A stretch of DNA of 50,171 nucleotides, from NCBI GenBank assembly GCA_009774255.1, contig VSNK01000005.1, forward strand, positions 1 through 50,171. Reading direction: 5' to 3'. Shown here piece by piece: positions 42,005 through 50,069 of this stretch. The stretch's first letter is position 1, and the number at the start of each line of letters is the position of its first letter. The position numbers were made by a program, and so were the translations under genes. Under the pieces are notes generated by a model that was not told the origin of the DNA, ran no database searches, and saw only the letters and a program-made list of their open reading frames with translations. Origin of the DNA: Faecalicatena sp. Its GTDB lineage: Bacteria > Bacillota > Clostridia > Lachnospirales > Lachnospiraceae.

Positions 42005-42877
42005 ATGAAAGTAATTGAAAACCAGACTTTTGATAAGGAACGCGCACTTTATGGATGTAATGGGATTTTGGCAAAGAACTGTTCGTTTGACGGGCCGGCG
42101 GACGGCGAAAGCGCTTTTAAAGAGGGAGAAAATATTGAGGCGGCGAATTGCTTTTTCAATCTGCGTTACCCCTTCTGGCATGACAGGGGGCTTACCATTA
42201 CAGCTTCGGAAATGACAGAATGCTGCAGGGCGGCTCTGTGGTATTCCGACCAGATCGAGATTGCGGATACGAAGCTGCATGGGATCAAAGCGCTTCGGGA
42301 GTGCAGCAACGTCGTTATCCGGAACTGCGATATCATTTCCCCGGAATTCGGCTGGTCTGTGCGGGGAATCCGTATGGAGGATACCACGGCGGTGAGCGAA
42401 TATTTTATGATGCGCTCGGAGAATCTGACATTCAGGGGCGTAGATTTTAAAGGAAAATACTCCTTCCAGTACATCAAAAACGCTGTCTTCGAAAACTGTG
42501 TGTTCGATACAAAGGACGCTTTCTGGCACGGAGAAAACATAACGGTCAGGGACAGCGTGGTCAAAGGGGAATATCTGGCATGGTATTCCGACGGGCTCAC
42601 CCTGATCAATTGCAAGATCATCGGAACACAGCCCTTGTGCTATTGCAAAAGCTTAAAATTAGTTGACTGCGAAATGATTGATACGGATCTTGCTTTTGAG
42701 AAATCCGAAGTGGAAGCAGTCATTACTACAAAGGTGGACAGCATTAAGAATCCTCTGTCCGGCCGGATTCAGGTACCAGAAGTTGGGGAAATGATCATGG
42801 ACGATGAAAATGCGAAGGGTCAGGTTATTATTGACGGACAGGAAAAAGATGGCTGCAAAATGTGCAGCTGTGCCTGA
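42005..42877 (+). CDS. DUF3737-type beta-helix protein
   Basis: A 290-aa protein with repeated short strands of about 20 residues (NCSFDGP, NCFFNLRYPFWHD, CRAALWYSDQIEI, NCDIISPEF, NCVFDTKDAFWHG, NCKIIGTQPLCYC), the pattern of a right-handed parallel beta helix. This matches DUF3737, whose role is unknown. The repeated FWHG/WYSD turns suggest a conserved face. It ends CKMCSCA, a small cysteine tail that could bind a metal. GGAGGAAAT precedes the ATG. Confidence 0.85.
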   Translation: MKVIENQTFDKERALYGCNGILAKNCSFDGPADGESAFKEGENIEAANCFFNLRYPFWHDRGLTITASEMTECCRAALWYSDQIEIADTKLHGIKALRECSNVVIRNCDIISPEFGWSVRGIRMEDTTAVSEYFMMRSENLTFRGVDFKGKYSFQYIKNAVFENCVFDTKDAFWHGENITVRDSVVKGEYLAWYSDGLTLINCKIIGTQPLCYCKSLKLVDCEMIDTDLAFEKSEVEAVITTKVDSIKNPLSGRIQVPEVGEMIMDDENAKGQVIIDGQEKDGCKMCSCA

Positions 42878-42898
42878 TAGGGGGCGGATATCCGGCGC

Positions 42899-42983
42899 AG
42901 AGGTATTGCGCTGAAGCGCAAACAGGTCATCAATTTCTGACGAAATTGGTGACAGATTATAATAGGTATTGCGCTGAAGCGCA
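42899..42983. repeat. Double-hairpin unit, dispersed copy plus half unit
   Basis: A 62-bp variant of the 39148 unit (GCGCTGAAGCGC, then TCATCAATTTC with GAAATTGGTGA, the second stem shortened by one pair) followed by a second GCGCTGAAGCGC hairpin. It ends some 40 nt before the DUF3990 start. Confidence 0.88.
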
Positions 42984-43025
42984 GGATTTGAGAAACGTAG
43001 CAGATTTTTCAGCAGAGAGGCTATT

Positions 43026-43505
43026 ATGGGTAAAATGACAGTTTATCACGGCGGGTATATGGAAATCCCGTCTCCAAAGATTATAGAGGGGAAACATACC
43101 AAAGATTTTGGCACAGGTTTTTATTGCACTCTGATAAAGGAGCAGGCAGTCCGCTGGGCAAAAAGATATGACACGCCGGTGGTGAATCTTTATGATGTGT
43201 GGGTGGATACTTCTCTAAAGATTTTGGAATTTGAAGAAATGACGGAAGAGTGGCTGGATTTTATCATTCGTTGCCGTAATGGGGAACGCCATGAATATGA
43301 TATTGTGATCGGAGCAATGGCAAATGACCAGATTTATAATTTTATTGCGGACTATATAGACGGCATCATTACACGGGAGCAATTTTGGGTTCTGGCAAAA
43401 TTCAAGTATCCCACGCATCAGATCTGTTTTAGCACACAGGCCGCATTGAGATGTCTGGAATTTCGGAAAGCGGAGGAAATAAAAAATGACAGGAAGAGAG
43501 GATAA
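43026..43505 (+). CDS. DUF3990-type protein, possible ADP-ribosyltransferase toxin
   Basis: A 159-aa protein. VYHGGYMEIPSPKI and KDFGTGFYCTLIKEQAVRWA match DUF3990: the Y-H-G and D-F-G-x-G-F-Y motifs look like the NAD-binding core of ADP-ribosyltransferase folds. The C-terminal half has DYIDGIITREQFWVLAKF and HQICFSTQAALRCLEF. The start follows AGAGAGG. It overlaps the next gene by 20 nt. Together they look like a toxin-antitoxin-type or enzyme-partner pair, an inference from context. Confidence 0.78.
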   Translation: MGKMTVYHGGYMEIPSPKIIEGKHTKDFGTGFYCTLIKEQAVRWAKRYDTPVVNLYDVWVDTSLKILEFEEMTEEWLDFIIRCRNGERHEYDIVIGAMANDQIYNFIADYIDGIITREQFWVLAKFKYPTHQICFSTQAALRCLEFRKAEEIKNDRKRG

Positions 43506-43941
43506 AAAGTCAAACGATCTGTTTTTTGTATGCAGCCTGATCGACTATATTGCACGGAAAACATTGAACAAAAGACGGGATGTCGTGGATGCGCTTGGCA
43601 GAGAGGCGATTGAAAAGATATATGAGCTTGCAGATATTTACCACAGTGATAATATTGACAATGTGAGCGATCAGTTTATTGAAGAGGCAGGGATCAGGGA
43701 GGGCTGTTTTGACAATGTGGGGGAATGCGGATATTCAATTCCCTCACATTGGGACATTGGAAAGGTCTATAAACGCCTGATCCTGGGAATTGCAAGAGAG
43801 AAAAATGTTCCTGTGACAGAGGCTCTTTTTCTTGCATACCATTCTTATGTAAGTGATAAAATTGATGATTACAACAGCAGTTTTTATTATGATAATCCTC
43901 AGAACATCCTGACGGCGTTTATAGACGGCAAAATAGAATAA
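43486..43941 (+). CDS. DUF3791-type protein, partner of DUF3990
   Basis: A 151-aa soluble protein. SNDLFFVCSLIDYIARKTLN and the turn VVDALGREAIEKIYELADIYH match DUF3791. A second part (YSIPSHWDIGKVYKRLI, NVPVTEALFLAYHSYVSDKID) goes beyond the usual short domain and may be a further partner module. GGAGGAAAT precedes the ATG, inside the end of the DUF3990 gene. It may neutralise or present the substrate of DUF3990 (inference). Confidence 0.75.
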   Translation: MTGREDKKSNDLFFVCSLIDYIARKTLNKRRDVVDALGREAIEKIYELADIYHSDNIDNVSDQFIEEAGIREGCFDNVGECGYSIPSHWDIGKVYKRLILGIAREKNVPVTEALFLAYHSYVSDKIDDYNSSFYYDNPQNILTAFIDGKIE

Positions 43942-43949
43942 GGATAGTC

Positions 43950-43978
43950 GTTACAGTTCGCGGCCAGTGAACTGTAAC
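43950..43978. repeat. Short palindrome related to the 196-bp element ends
   Basis: GTTACAGTTC pairs perfectly with GAACTGTAAC around GCGGCCAGT. The same end sequence bounds the element at 26301-26496. No T run follows. Confidence 0.7.
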
Positions 43979-44076
43979 CAAAAAGAAAACAGCTTCCTAT
44001 CATAATCCAAGCAGAACTTGAGGCAGGCATTATTATGTGGTATGATAATCCGAAGAAGAGATTTGGAGGTATAGGA

Positions 44077-44955
44077 ATGGAGCTTCGGGTTTTGCAATAC
44101 TTTCTTGTTGTTGCGAGGGAAGAGAATATTACGCGTGCCGCTGCGCTTCTTAACATTACCCAGCCAACCCTGTCGAGACAACTGATGCAGATGGAGGAGG
44201 AACTCGGAGTCACATTATTTCACCGCGGCAAGCATCATATTCTGCTGACGGAGGAAGGGCTGCTGCTTCGCCGCCGGGCGCAGGAAATTCTGGACTTAAC
44301 GATGAAAACCGAAAGAGAACTGAAACATGGGGCGGAAGTGATTTCAGGTGAAATTGCAATCGGCTGCGGTGAAGCACGGAACATGAAGCCGCTTTCGGAA
44401 ATGATGGCGTCCTTTCAGCAAGAATATCCTGACGTGAGTTTTCAGATTTATACGGCTATTGCAGATGATGTAAAGGAACGGCTGGAAAATGGCATTTTGG
44501 ATATGGGGCTTTTGCTGGAGCCTGTAGAAATCAGCCGGTATAATTATGTACGGATGCCTTTGGAAGAAAAATGGAAGGTATTGATACGCAGGGATTCTGC
44601 TCTGGCAGAAAAAGAGAGGATCACACCGGAAGATCTGGCGGATCAGCCTTTGATCATAGCGAAACGCCCGTCTGTGAGAAATGAACTGGAAAACTGGTTC
44701 GGACTGACAGCAGAGAAGCTTCGTGTTGTCTGTACCTGCAACCTTTCGCATAATAACCAGATGGATATGGTAGAAAGCGGTGTCGGAGCCGCGATGACAA
44801 TGGACTTTTTCTGTAACCACGATATGCTGTGTTTAAGACCGCTCGAGCCGGAGCTGACAAGCGGATGTGTATTGGTATGGAAAAAGAACCTTAAGCTTTC
44901 GCCGGTGATGGCGCAGTTTATCGCTCATGTAAAAGAATATTTGAACAGTTCCTAA
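44077..44955 (+). CDS. LysR-family transcriptional regulator
   Basis: A 292-aa regulator with the helix-turn-helix LRVLQYFLVVAREENI and RAAALLNITQPTLSRQLMQMEEE, then an effector domain. The ATG at 44077 follows GGAGGT; the in-frame ATG at 44035 has no site. Its first 60 residues are clearly similar to the LysR protein at 40426, so the two belong to one subgroup. No divergent target gene is adjacent, since DUF3791 lies upstream on the same strand, and its regulon must be elsewhere. Confidence 0.92.
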   Translation: MELRVLQYFLVVAREENITRAAALLNITQPTLSRQLMQMEEELGVTLFHRGKHHILLTEEGLLLRRRAQEILDLTMKTERELKHGAEVISGEIAIGCGEARNMKPLSEMMASFQQEYPDVSFQIYTAIADDVKERLENGILDMGLLLEPVEISRYNYVRMPLEEKWKVLIRRDSALAEKERITPEDLADQPLIIAKRPSVRNELENWFGLTAEKLRVVCTCNLSHNNQMDMVESGVGAAMTMDFFCNHDMLCLRPLEPELTSGCVLVWKKNLKLSPVMAQFIAHVKEYLNSS

Positions 44956-44960
44956 TTTAA

Positions 44961-44994
44961 AACTTCCTCGCGGCTTTGCTGCGGGGAAGTTTTT
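44961..44994 (+). terminator. Intrinsic terminator of the LysR gene
   Basis: A 14-bp stem with G-U wobbles (44961-44974 with 44978-44991), a TTT loop and a run of T. It separates the LysR gene from the tetR promoter. Confidence 0.85.
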
Positions 44995-45068
44995 GAAAAC
45001 GACATCAGGTTTTCTTTTAAGAATGGGATGGAAATAAAGGTATAAAGGAAAACAGTTCGAGAAACCCC

Positions 45069-45110
45069 TTGACAGGAGCTTCGCAGAACGTTAAAATAAG
45101 ATAACGGTGT
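45069..45110 (+). promoter_or_regulatory. Promoter and probable operator of the tetR-ABC operon
   Basis: A perfect TTGACA (45069-45074), a 17-bp spacer and TAAAAT (45092-45097). The inverted repeat CGTTA/TAACG (45089-45107) surrounds the -10 box, a normal place for a TetR-type autorepressor. Transcription would start near 45104. Confidence 0.7.
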
Positions 45111-45132
45111 TATGTTGGAAGAAGGTGATGGA

Positions 45133-45786
45133 TTGGCAAGGGATAAGGCGACAAAGGAAAGACTACTCGAAAGCGCAGAAAAGGAATTCCTGGAGAAGGG
45201 TTACATGAAGGCTTCCCTGCGGACCATCTGTAAAAATGCAGGGGTGACTACCGGGGCATTGTATTTCTTCTTCCAGGACAAGGAGGATCTGCTGAAAGAG
45301 CTTGTAGAAGAGCCGCTTTGTGGACTGACGGCCCTGATCCGGCAGCATTTCACCGAGGAGATGGAACGGGGGATCGGTGTTGTCAGCCTCGATACGGACA
45401 GGCGGGATATCAGTGCTTCCAAAGAGATCGTGCGTTTCCTGTACCGGCATTATGACGTGTTTCTGATTCTTTTGACCAGAAGCCAGGGAAGCGCATACGA
45501 GGATATGGTAAGCCGTTTTGCGGATTATGGCGAGGAGCATTACCGGATACTCTCGGCAAAGGCCGCCGAATCCTGCGGCGTTCCGGTTCCGGACGAATAC
45601 ATGGTCCACTGGATGGCGCATATGCAGATCAATGCGTTTGTCCATCTGTTGATCCATGAACCGGATGTGGAAAAGGCGCTTGCAAATATCGAAGAAGTTG
45701 TGGTGTATCTGGTATCCGGGTGGAACGGACTTTTCCGGAGCAGAAAAAAGGCAGAAGAGTCGGCAGAATCGGGCAGAAGCGTATAG
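45133..45786 (+). CDS. TetR-family regulator
   Basis: A regulator of about 217 aa. The DNA-binding part (ATKERLLESAEKEFLEKGYM, RTICKNAGVTTGALYFFFQDKEDLL) is at 1-55; the rest is an all-helical ligand domain with no assigned inducer. I prefer the TTG at 45133 with GAAGGTG 6 nt before it: the only upstream start, ATG 45112, lies some 8 nt after the predicted transcription start and has no ribosome site. It precedes an ABC exporter in the same operon and probably represses it. Confidence 0.87.
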   Translation: MARDKATKERLLESAEKEFLEKGYMKASLRTICKNAGVTTGALYFFFQDKEDLLKELVEEPLCGLTALIRQHFTEEMERGIGVVSLDTDRRDISASKEIVRFLYRHYDVFLILLTRSQGSAYEDMVSRFADYGEEHYRILSAKAAESCGVPVPDEYMVHWMAHMQINAFVHLLIHEPDVEKALANIEEVVVYLVSGWNGLFRSRKKAEESAESGRSV

Positions 45787-45825
45787 AGCACGGATAGAAC
45801 ACGGACAATGAGGGAGGAAAGCGAA

Positions 45826-46527
45826 ATGTATCTGGAAGTCAAAGACCTGAAAAAAAGCTATGGGGAAGGGGGAAGCTATGTGGAGGTTCTAAAGGGTGTG
45901 GAGCTGTCTGTGGAAAAGGGCCTGATGTGTGTCATACAGGGGGCCAGTGGCTCAGGAAAGTCTACGCTGCTTCATTGTATCGGAGGGTTAGATAAAACTA
46001 ATTTTGGTTCTGTATCAGTGGACGGAATGGAGATCTGCGGGCTGTCACCGGAGGAACTGTCGGATTACCGCAGGGCGAACCTGGGATTCGTTTTCCAGTT
46101 CTACAATCTTGTACCGAACCTTACGGTCAGGGAAAACATCCAGGTATGCGAATACCTTACCGACAGTCCCCTGGAATTAGAGGAGCTTTTGGATACCCTT
46201 GGACTCACCGGGCACCAGGATAAATTCCCGTCCCAGTTGTCCGGCGGCCAGCAGCAGCGGTGTGCCATTGCCAGGGCGCTCGTTAAAAATCCGAAGCTGC
46301 TGCTCTGTGACGAGCCGACCGGGGCGCTGGATTCCCATACGTCGCGGGATATTCTGGAACTGCTTGAAGGGGTAAATCGGAAATACGGCACCACCATGCT
46401 GATCGTCACCCACAATAATTCCATCAGGCATATGGTGGATCAGGTCGTATACCTAAAGGACGGTCAGATTCAGAAGAATTACCGGAATGAAAAGAAGGTG
46501 CCCGCAGCGCGGCTGGAGGATTTGTGA
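45826..46527 (+). CDS. ABC transporter ATP-binding protein (MacB/LolD type)
   Basis: A 233-aa ATPase: Walker A GASGSGKST, Q loop VFQFYNLVPNLTV, signature LSGGQQQRCAIARAL, Walker B LLLCDEPTGALD and the switch histidine in IVTHNN. The ATG at 45826 follows GGGAGG; an in-frame ATG at 45808 lies upstream of that site. It forms an exporter with the FtsX-type permease whose start overlaps its stop. Such exporters in Firmicutes often move peptides or respond to antimicrobial peptides. Confidence 0.95.
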   Translation: MYLEVKDLKKSYGEGGSYVEVLKGVELSVEKGLMCVIQGASGSGKSTLLHCIGGLDKTNFGSVSVDGMEICGLSPEELSDYRRANLGFVFQFYNLVPNLTVRENIQVCEYLTDSPLELEELLDTLGLTGHQDKFPSQLSGGQQQRCAIARALVKNPKLLLCDEPTGALDSHTSRDILELLEGVNRKYGTTMLIVTHNNSIRHMVDQVVYLKDGQIQKNYRNEKKVPAARLEDL

Positions 46528-49304
46528 TGCAGAAAATACTGAGAAAGCGGATGTTCCGCGACTTAAAAGAGAACAGGTTCCGGTATCTGGCGCTGGGGCT
46601 TCTGATCATCCTTGGCATGTACATCGTGATTAGTCTGGTCGGCGCGGCGGATACCATCATCATCGAAACGGCGGAGACGGCAAAGGAAAACCGGGTGGAG
46701 GACGGACAGTTCGGTGTGTTCGTGCCACTTACGGAAGGGGAAAAATCCGCATTGGAAGAGGAGGGCATGACCCTGGAGGAGCATTTTTATATGGATTATT
46801 CCCTGGCGGAAAAAGAGATCCGGCCGAAAGCGGGAGGTTCGCCGGAAAGCGCTGACGCTGCAGAAGGCTTTATCCTCCGAATCTTTCCGCAGAGAGAAAA
46901 AATCGACCTGGTACAGGTGGATTCCGGGAGACTTCCTGAAAAGGAAGGTGAGATTTTGCTGGAGAGGCGTTTCTGCGAGGAGCAGGAGCTTCATGCCGGT
47001 GATAAGATAAAGGTCGGGAGCCTGGAGTTTACGGTTGCGGGGATCGGAACGGCCCCAGATTATGAATCGCCTCTTCGGAGTCTTTCCGACAGCGCCGTGG
47101 ACAGCACGCAGTTCGGGGTCGGATTTGTGACAGCAGGGGATTATGAGCAGATGCGGGAAGTGGGCGGGAGTATTTCCTCGGAGGAATATACCTATGCCTA
47201 TCTTTTGAACGACCGGATGACGGATGAGCGGCTGAAAGAAACGCTGAAAGGAATGGAAGTTTCGGCGGATGATATCGACGATGTATTTTTTCAGGAATAC
47301 TGGGAAAGGACAGGAGGAAAGACGGAGGGATTCCGGGATGCCTTAGATGAGCTTACGGATGGTGCGGTGAGGCTTTCCGAAGGTCTGGCAGAGCTGGATA
47401 AAAACAGCGGCAGGCTGAACGCGGCTTCCTCGGATATCTTTTTCTCGTTCCTTGAGGAAAGCTCAGAGAGCCTTGCGGAGCTTGGCGTACCGGAGCTGAC
47501 GGCGGATCATTATGAGGCGGTCTTACAGAGCCTTATCGAGGGGAGTGATAACGCCCTGATGCGGATGAAGCTGAAATCAGTGCTGAAACAGCTTCAGGAG
47601 CTTCAAGAATTTGAAACCGGCGTGAAGGATTACACGGGCGGTGTCTCCGAAGCAAACGAGGGGGCGGAGGAGCTTTGCGTCGGAAGCCGCGAACTGCGGG
47701 ATGAAACGAAGGAATTCCTGGATGAAAACGTCTCGGTTTCCCTCTCGAAAATGACCCGCTTTATCCCCGCAGGCGACAATCCCCGGATCGGTTCGGCAGG
47801 AAACGACAAGTTCGTAGATAAGGCGGCGGGGCTGGCGGCAGGAGTGATTGTTCTGATCCTGTTTGCCTATGTGATCTCTGTATTTACGGTACACAGCATA
47901 GAACGGGAGTCAGGGGTCATCGGCACACTCTATGCCATGGGAGTGAAAAGAAAGGAGCTTCTGCGGCATTATCTCACACTGCCGGTTATCCTCACTTTTA
48001 CCGCAGGAGCAATCGGGACGGGACTCGGCTACAGCAGCATTGGCGTCAGCGCACAGATGAGCGAGCCCTACGGCTATTTTTCCATCCCAAGAGTGGACGT
48101 GGTTTATGAGCCGTACCTGCTGATTTACGGGCTGTTGCTGCCTCCCCTTGCCGCAGCCCTCACCAATTTCCTGGTGATACGGAAAAAGCTGGACCAGCCG
48201 GTGCTTGCCATGCTCCGGGGGGAACAGAAAAAAGACAGGGTGCATGCCATACGACTTACGGGCGGCTTTGTACGTGTTTTCCGGATCCGGCAGCTTCTGC
48301 GGGAGATGCGCACAGTTGTGACCGTATTTTTCGGGATGTTCATTTCTCTTCTGATCGTCATGCTTTCCCTGGACTGCTACGCGATCTGTTCCAACATCAA
48401 GAAGGACAATGCCAGGGATACCAGGTTCGCCTATATGTATACCTGTAAATATCCGGAGGAAGAAGTGCCGGAGGGAGGTGAGGAGGCCGCAGGAGTCACG
48501 ATGAAAAAAGAAGTGCTGGGCTATAATTTTGACATTACCCTTTTGGGAATCCATGAGAAAAACCCTTACTTTGATGCACCAGTGGAAAAGGGGGAGGAAC
48601 GCGTCTTAATCTCCTCGGCGCTGGCGCAGAAGTATGGAATCGGTGAGGGAGATACCCTGACGCTTCTGGATGAGGAAAAGGACCGGTATTATGCTTTCCA
48701 TGTAGATGGAGTTGTGACCTGTTCCACCGGATTTTTCGCCTTTATGGATATCGGCAGTATGCGGGAATTGATGGGGGAGAGTGCAGATTATTACAATATT
48801 GTTTTTTCAGATCATGCCCTGGATATCGACAGCGGCAGGCTATATTCCGCCCTCTCAAAGGAAGAAGTGGAGAAAAGAGCGGCCGTGTTCGTGGAGCAGA
48901 TGAAGGAGATGGTCATCACGCTTCTGGTAGTTTCTGCTTTGATCTTTGCGGTGGTGATGTATCTGATGATGAAGGTGATGATCGACCGGTCGGCGTTGTC
49001 GGTTTCCCTGTTCAAGGTGTTCGGCTATCGGAAACAGGAGATCCGGAGGCTGTTCCTGGATGGGAATTTCTTCGTGGTAACGTTAAGCGCCCTTGTGGGG
49101 ATTCCGCTGGCCAAGGCGGTGATGGATCTGCTGTTTCCTTTTATGGTGTCGAACGTTGCCTGCGGGATCAATTTAAGATTTCCGTGGCAGATGTATGTGG
49201 GAGTATTTTTAAGTGTGCTGGTTTTGTATGTGGGGATCAACGGGATTCTTATGGGCCGGGTAAATAAGATCCTTCCGGCGGAGGTGCTTAAGAACCGGGA
49301 GTAA
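46527..49304 (+). CDS. FtsX-type ABC transporter permease
   Basis: A large permease of 925 aa. One helix near 17-40 (YLALGLLIILGMYIVISLVG) is followed by a long extracellular region, a first FtsX domain at about 430-570 (GVIVLILFAYVISVFTVHSI, YGLLLPPLAAALTNFLVI), another extracellular part, and a second FtsX domain at the C-terminus (LLVVSALIFAVVMYLMMKVM, FVVTLSALVGIPLAKAV). The ATG overlaps the ATPase stop (TGATG). The region around residues 275-400 is a probable coiled coil (LTDGAVRLSEGLAELDKNSG). With the ATPase it forms one exporter under TetR control. Confidence 0.93.
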   Translation: MQKILRKRMFRDLKENRFRYLALGLLIILGMYIVISLVGAADTIIIETAETAKENRVEDGQFGVFVPLTEGEKSALEEEGMTLEEHFYMDYSLAEKEIRPKAGGSPESADAAEGFILRIFPQREKIDLVQVDSGRLPEKEGEILLERRFCEEQELHAGDKIKVGSLEFTVAGIGTAPDYESPLRSLSDSAVDSTQFGVGFVTAGDYEQMREVGGSISSEEYTYAYLLNDRMTDERLKETLKGMEVSADDIDDVFFQEYWERTGGKTEGFRDALDELTDGAVRLSEGLAELDKNSGRLNAASSDIFFSFLEESSESLAELGVPELTADHYEAVLQSLIEGSDNALMRMKLKSVLKQLQELQEFETGVKDYTGGVSEANEGAEELCVGSRELRDETKEFLDENVSVSLSKMTRFIPAGDNPRIGSAGNDKFVDKAAGLAAGVIVLILFAYVISVFTVHSIERESGVIGTLYAMGVKRKELLRHYLTLPVILTFTAGAIGTGLGYSSIGVSAQMSEPYGYFSIPRVDVVYEPYLLIYGLLLPPLAAALTNFLVIRKKLDQPVLAMLRGEQKKDRVHAIRLTGGFVRVFRIRQLLREMRTVVTVFFGMFISLLIVMLSLDCYAICSNIKKDNARDTRFAYMYTCKYPEEEVPEGGEEAAGVTMKKEVLGYNFDITLLGIHEKNPYFDAPVEKGEERVLISSALAQKYGIGEGDTLTLLDEEKDRYYAFHVDGVVTCSTGFFAFMDIGSMRELMGESADYYNIVFSDHALDIDSGRLYSALSKEEVEKRAAVFVEQMKEMVITLLVVSALIFAVVMYLMMKVMIDRSALSVSLFKVFGYRKQEIRRLFLDGNFFVVTLSALVGIPLAKAVMDLLFPFMVSNVACGINLRFPWQMYVGVFLSVLVLYVGINGILMGRVNKILPAEVLKNRE

Positions 49305-49321
49305 GAAACTCAGAAGTGGTT

Positions 49322-49456
49322 TCAACAGTTATAGGGCAGGCATTTGAGCGGCTTACTTCAAAGACAGACCCAGTTGTCAAAAAAGAATTAGCCCACTCGT
49401 TATATGGTACAATCAATCGCTCATACATTGACAATGAGGGAGGTGTTGCCTATTGA
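49322..49456 (+). pseudogene. C-terminal fragment of a mobile-element gene (scar copy B)
   Basis: A frame without a start reads TVIGQAFERLTSKTDPVV and KKELAHSLYGTINRSYIDN to a TGA at 49454-49456. Its last part matches the stretch at 34221-34276. The TTG of a following small gene (49453) overlaps its stop, as in copy A. It is the tail of a protein normally encoded upstream of the SHOCT-like gene in this cassette type; the rest is absent. Confidence 0.6.
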
Positions 49457-49500
49457 AGTATAGAGAAAAAAGCAACGTCAGGCATAATCGCTTGACGTTT
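49453..49500 (+). pseudogene. Truncated start of the SHOCT-like gene
   Basis: TTG AAG TAT AGA GAA resembles the start of the gene at 34277 (TTG AAG CAC AGA GAA). The frame then departs into a terminator hairpin and stops after about 21 codons. It marks the breakpoint of the cassette. Confidence 0.55.
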
Positions 49501-49502
49501 TT
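49474..49502 (+). terminator. Intrinsic terminator after the scar
   Basis: AACGTCAGGC pairs with GCTTGACGTT (one G-U) around a 6-nt loop, then TTT. It could be the end of the tetR-ABC operon message. Confidence 0.7.
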
Positions 49503-49741
49503 ACATAACCAAATGTGAGAAAGCAGAGGATATTCACAATCCACTTTCGTTACTTGCCCATGAATACAGTTGCAATTTACAGAGATGTGTAGCTTATGTT
49601 CTGTATTCAAATTTGTACATTCGACATACTATTTTCAATAAACTATGCTGAAAATACGACAAGGGATTGTCGGAAAACACCGCAAGGTTATACCTTTATG
49701 CTCTGTAAAAATGGGCGAAATCAAGGAAAGGAGATATTCTT

Positions 49742-49939
49742 ATGTCAATAGATAAATACGAAACCCTGAATCAAGAGAGAAAGATACAGCACACAAAGAG
49801 AAAGGTTGCTGCATACTGCCGTGTATCTACGGACAACGAAGACCAGGCAAATTCATTTGAAAGCCAGCAGCGTTATTTCCGACAATATATAGAGCGTAAT
49901 CCCGATTGGGAGCTTTATGAAGTGTTCGCAGAAATGTAA
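49742..49939 (+). pseudogene. Truncated serine site-specific recombinase
   Basis: The first 65 residues of a large serine recombinase: AAYCRVSTDNEDQANSFESQ carries the catalytic serine S29 and the following arginine-containing helix, then QQRYFRQYIERNPDWELYEVF. The family continues with a GISGTS-type motif, but here a TAA follows FAEM. Only the first part of the resolvase domain remains, so it cannot act. GGAAAGGAG precedes the ATG. Together with the scar before it, this is the end of a degenerated integrative element. Confidence 0.85.
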
Positions 49940-49996
49940 ATTGCAAATTTGATACAAAGGGTAGGGACAGAATAGCTAAAAAACCACTGAAATAAA

Positions 49997-50039
49997 GGCA
50001 TTTGGTGATATTGGATATCGCCAGATGCCTTCTTTTTTT
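49997..50039 (+). terminator. Intrinsic terminator, function unclear
   Basis: GGCATTTGGTGATAT pairs with ATATCGCCAGATGCC with one mismatch, followed by TTCTTTTTTT. No intact gene is upstream; it may have belonged to the lost part of the recombinase element. Confidence 0.75.
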
Positions 50040-50069
50040 GTTTGTGAATGTGCAGTTCTGGGAAAGTGG

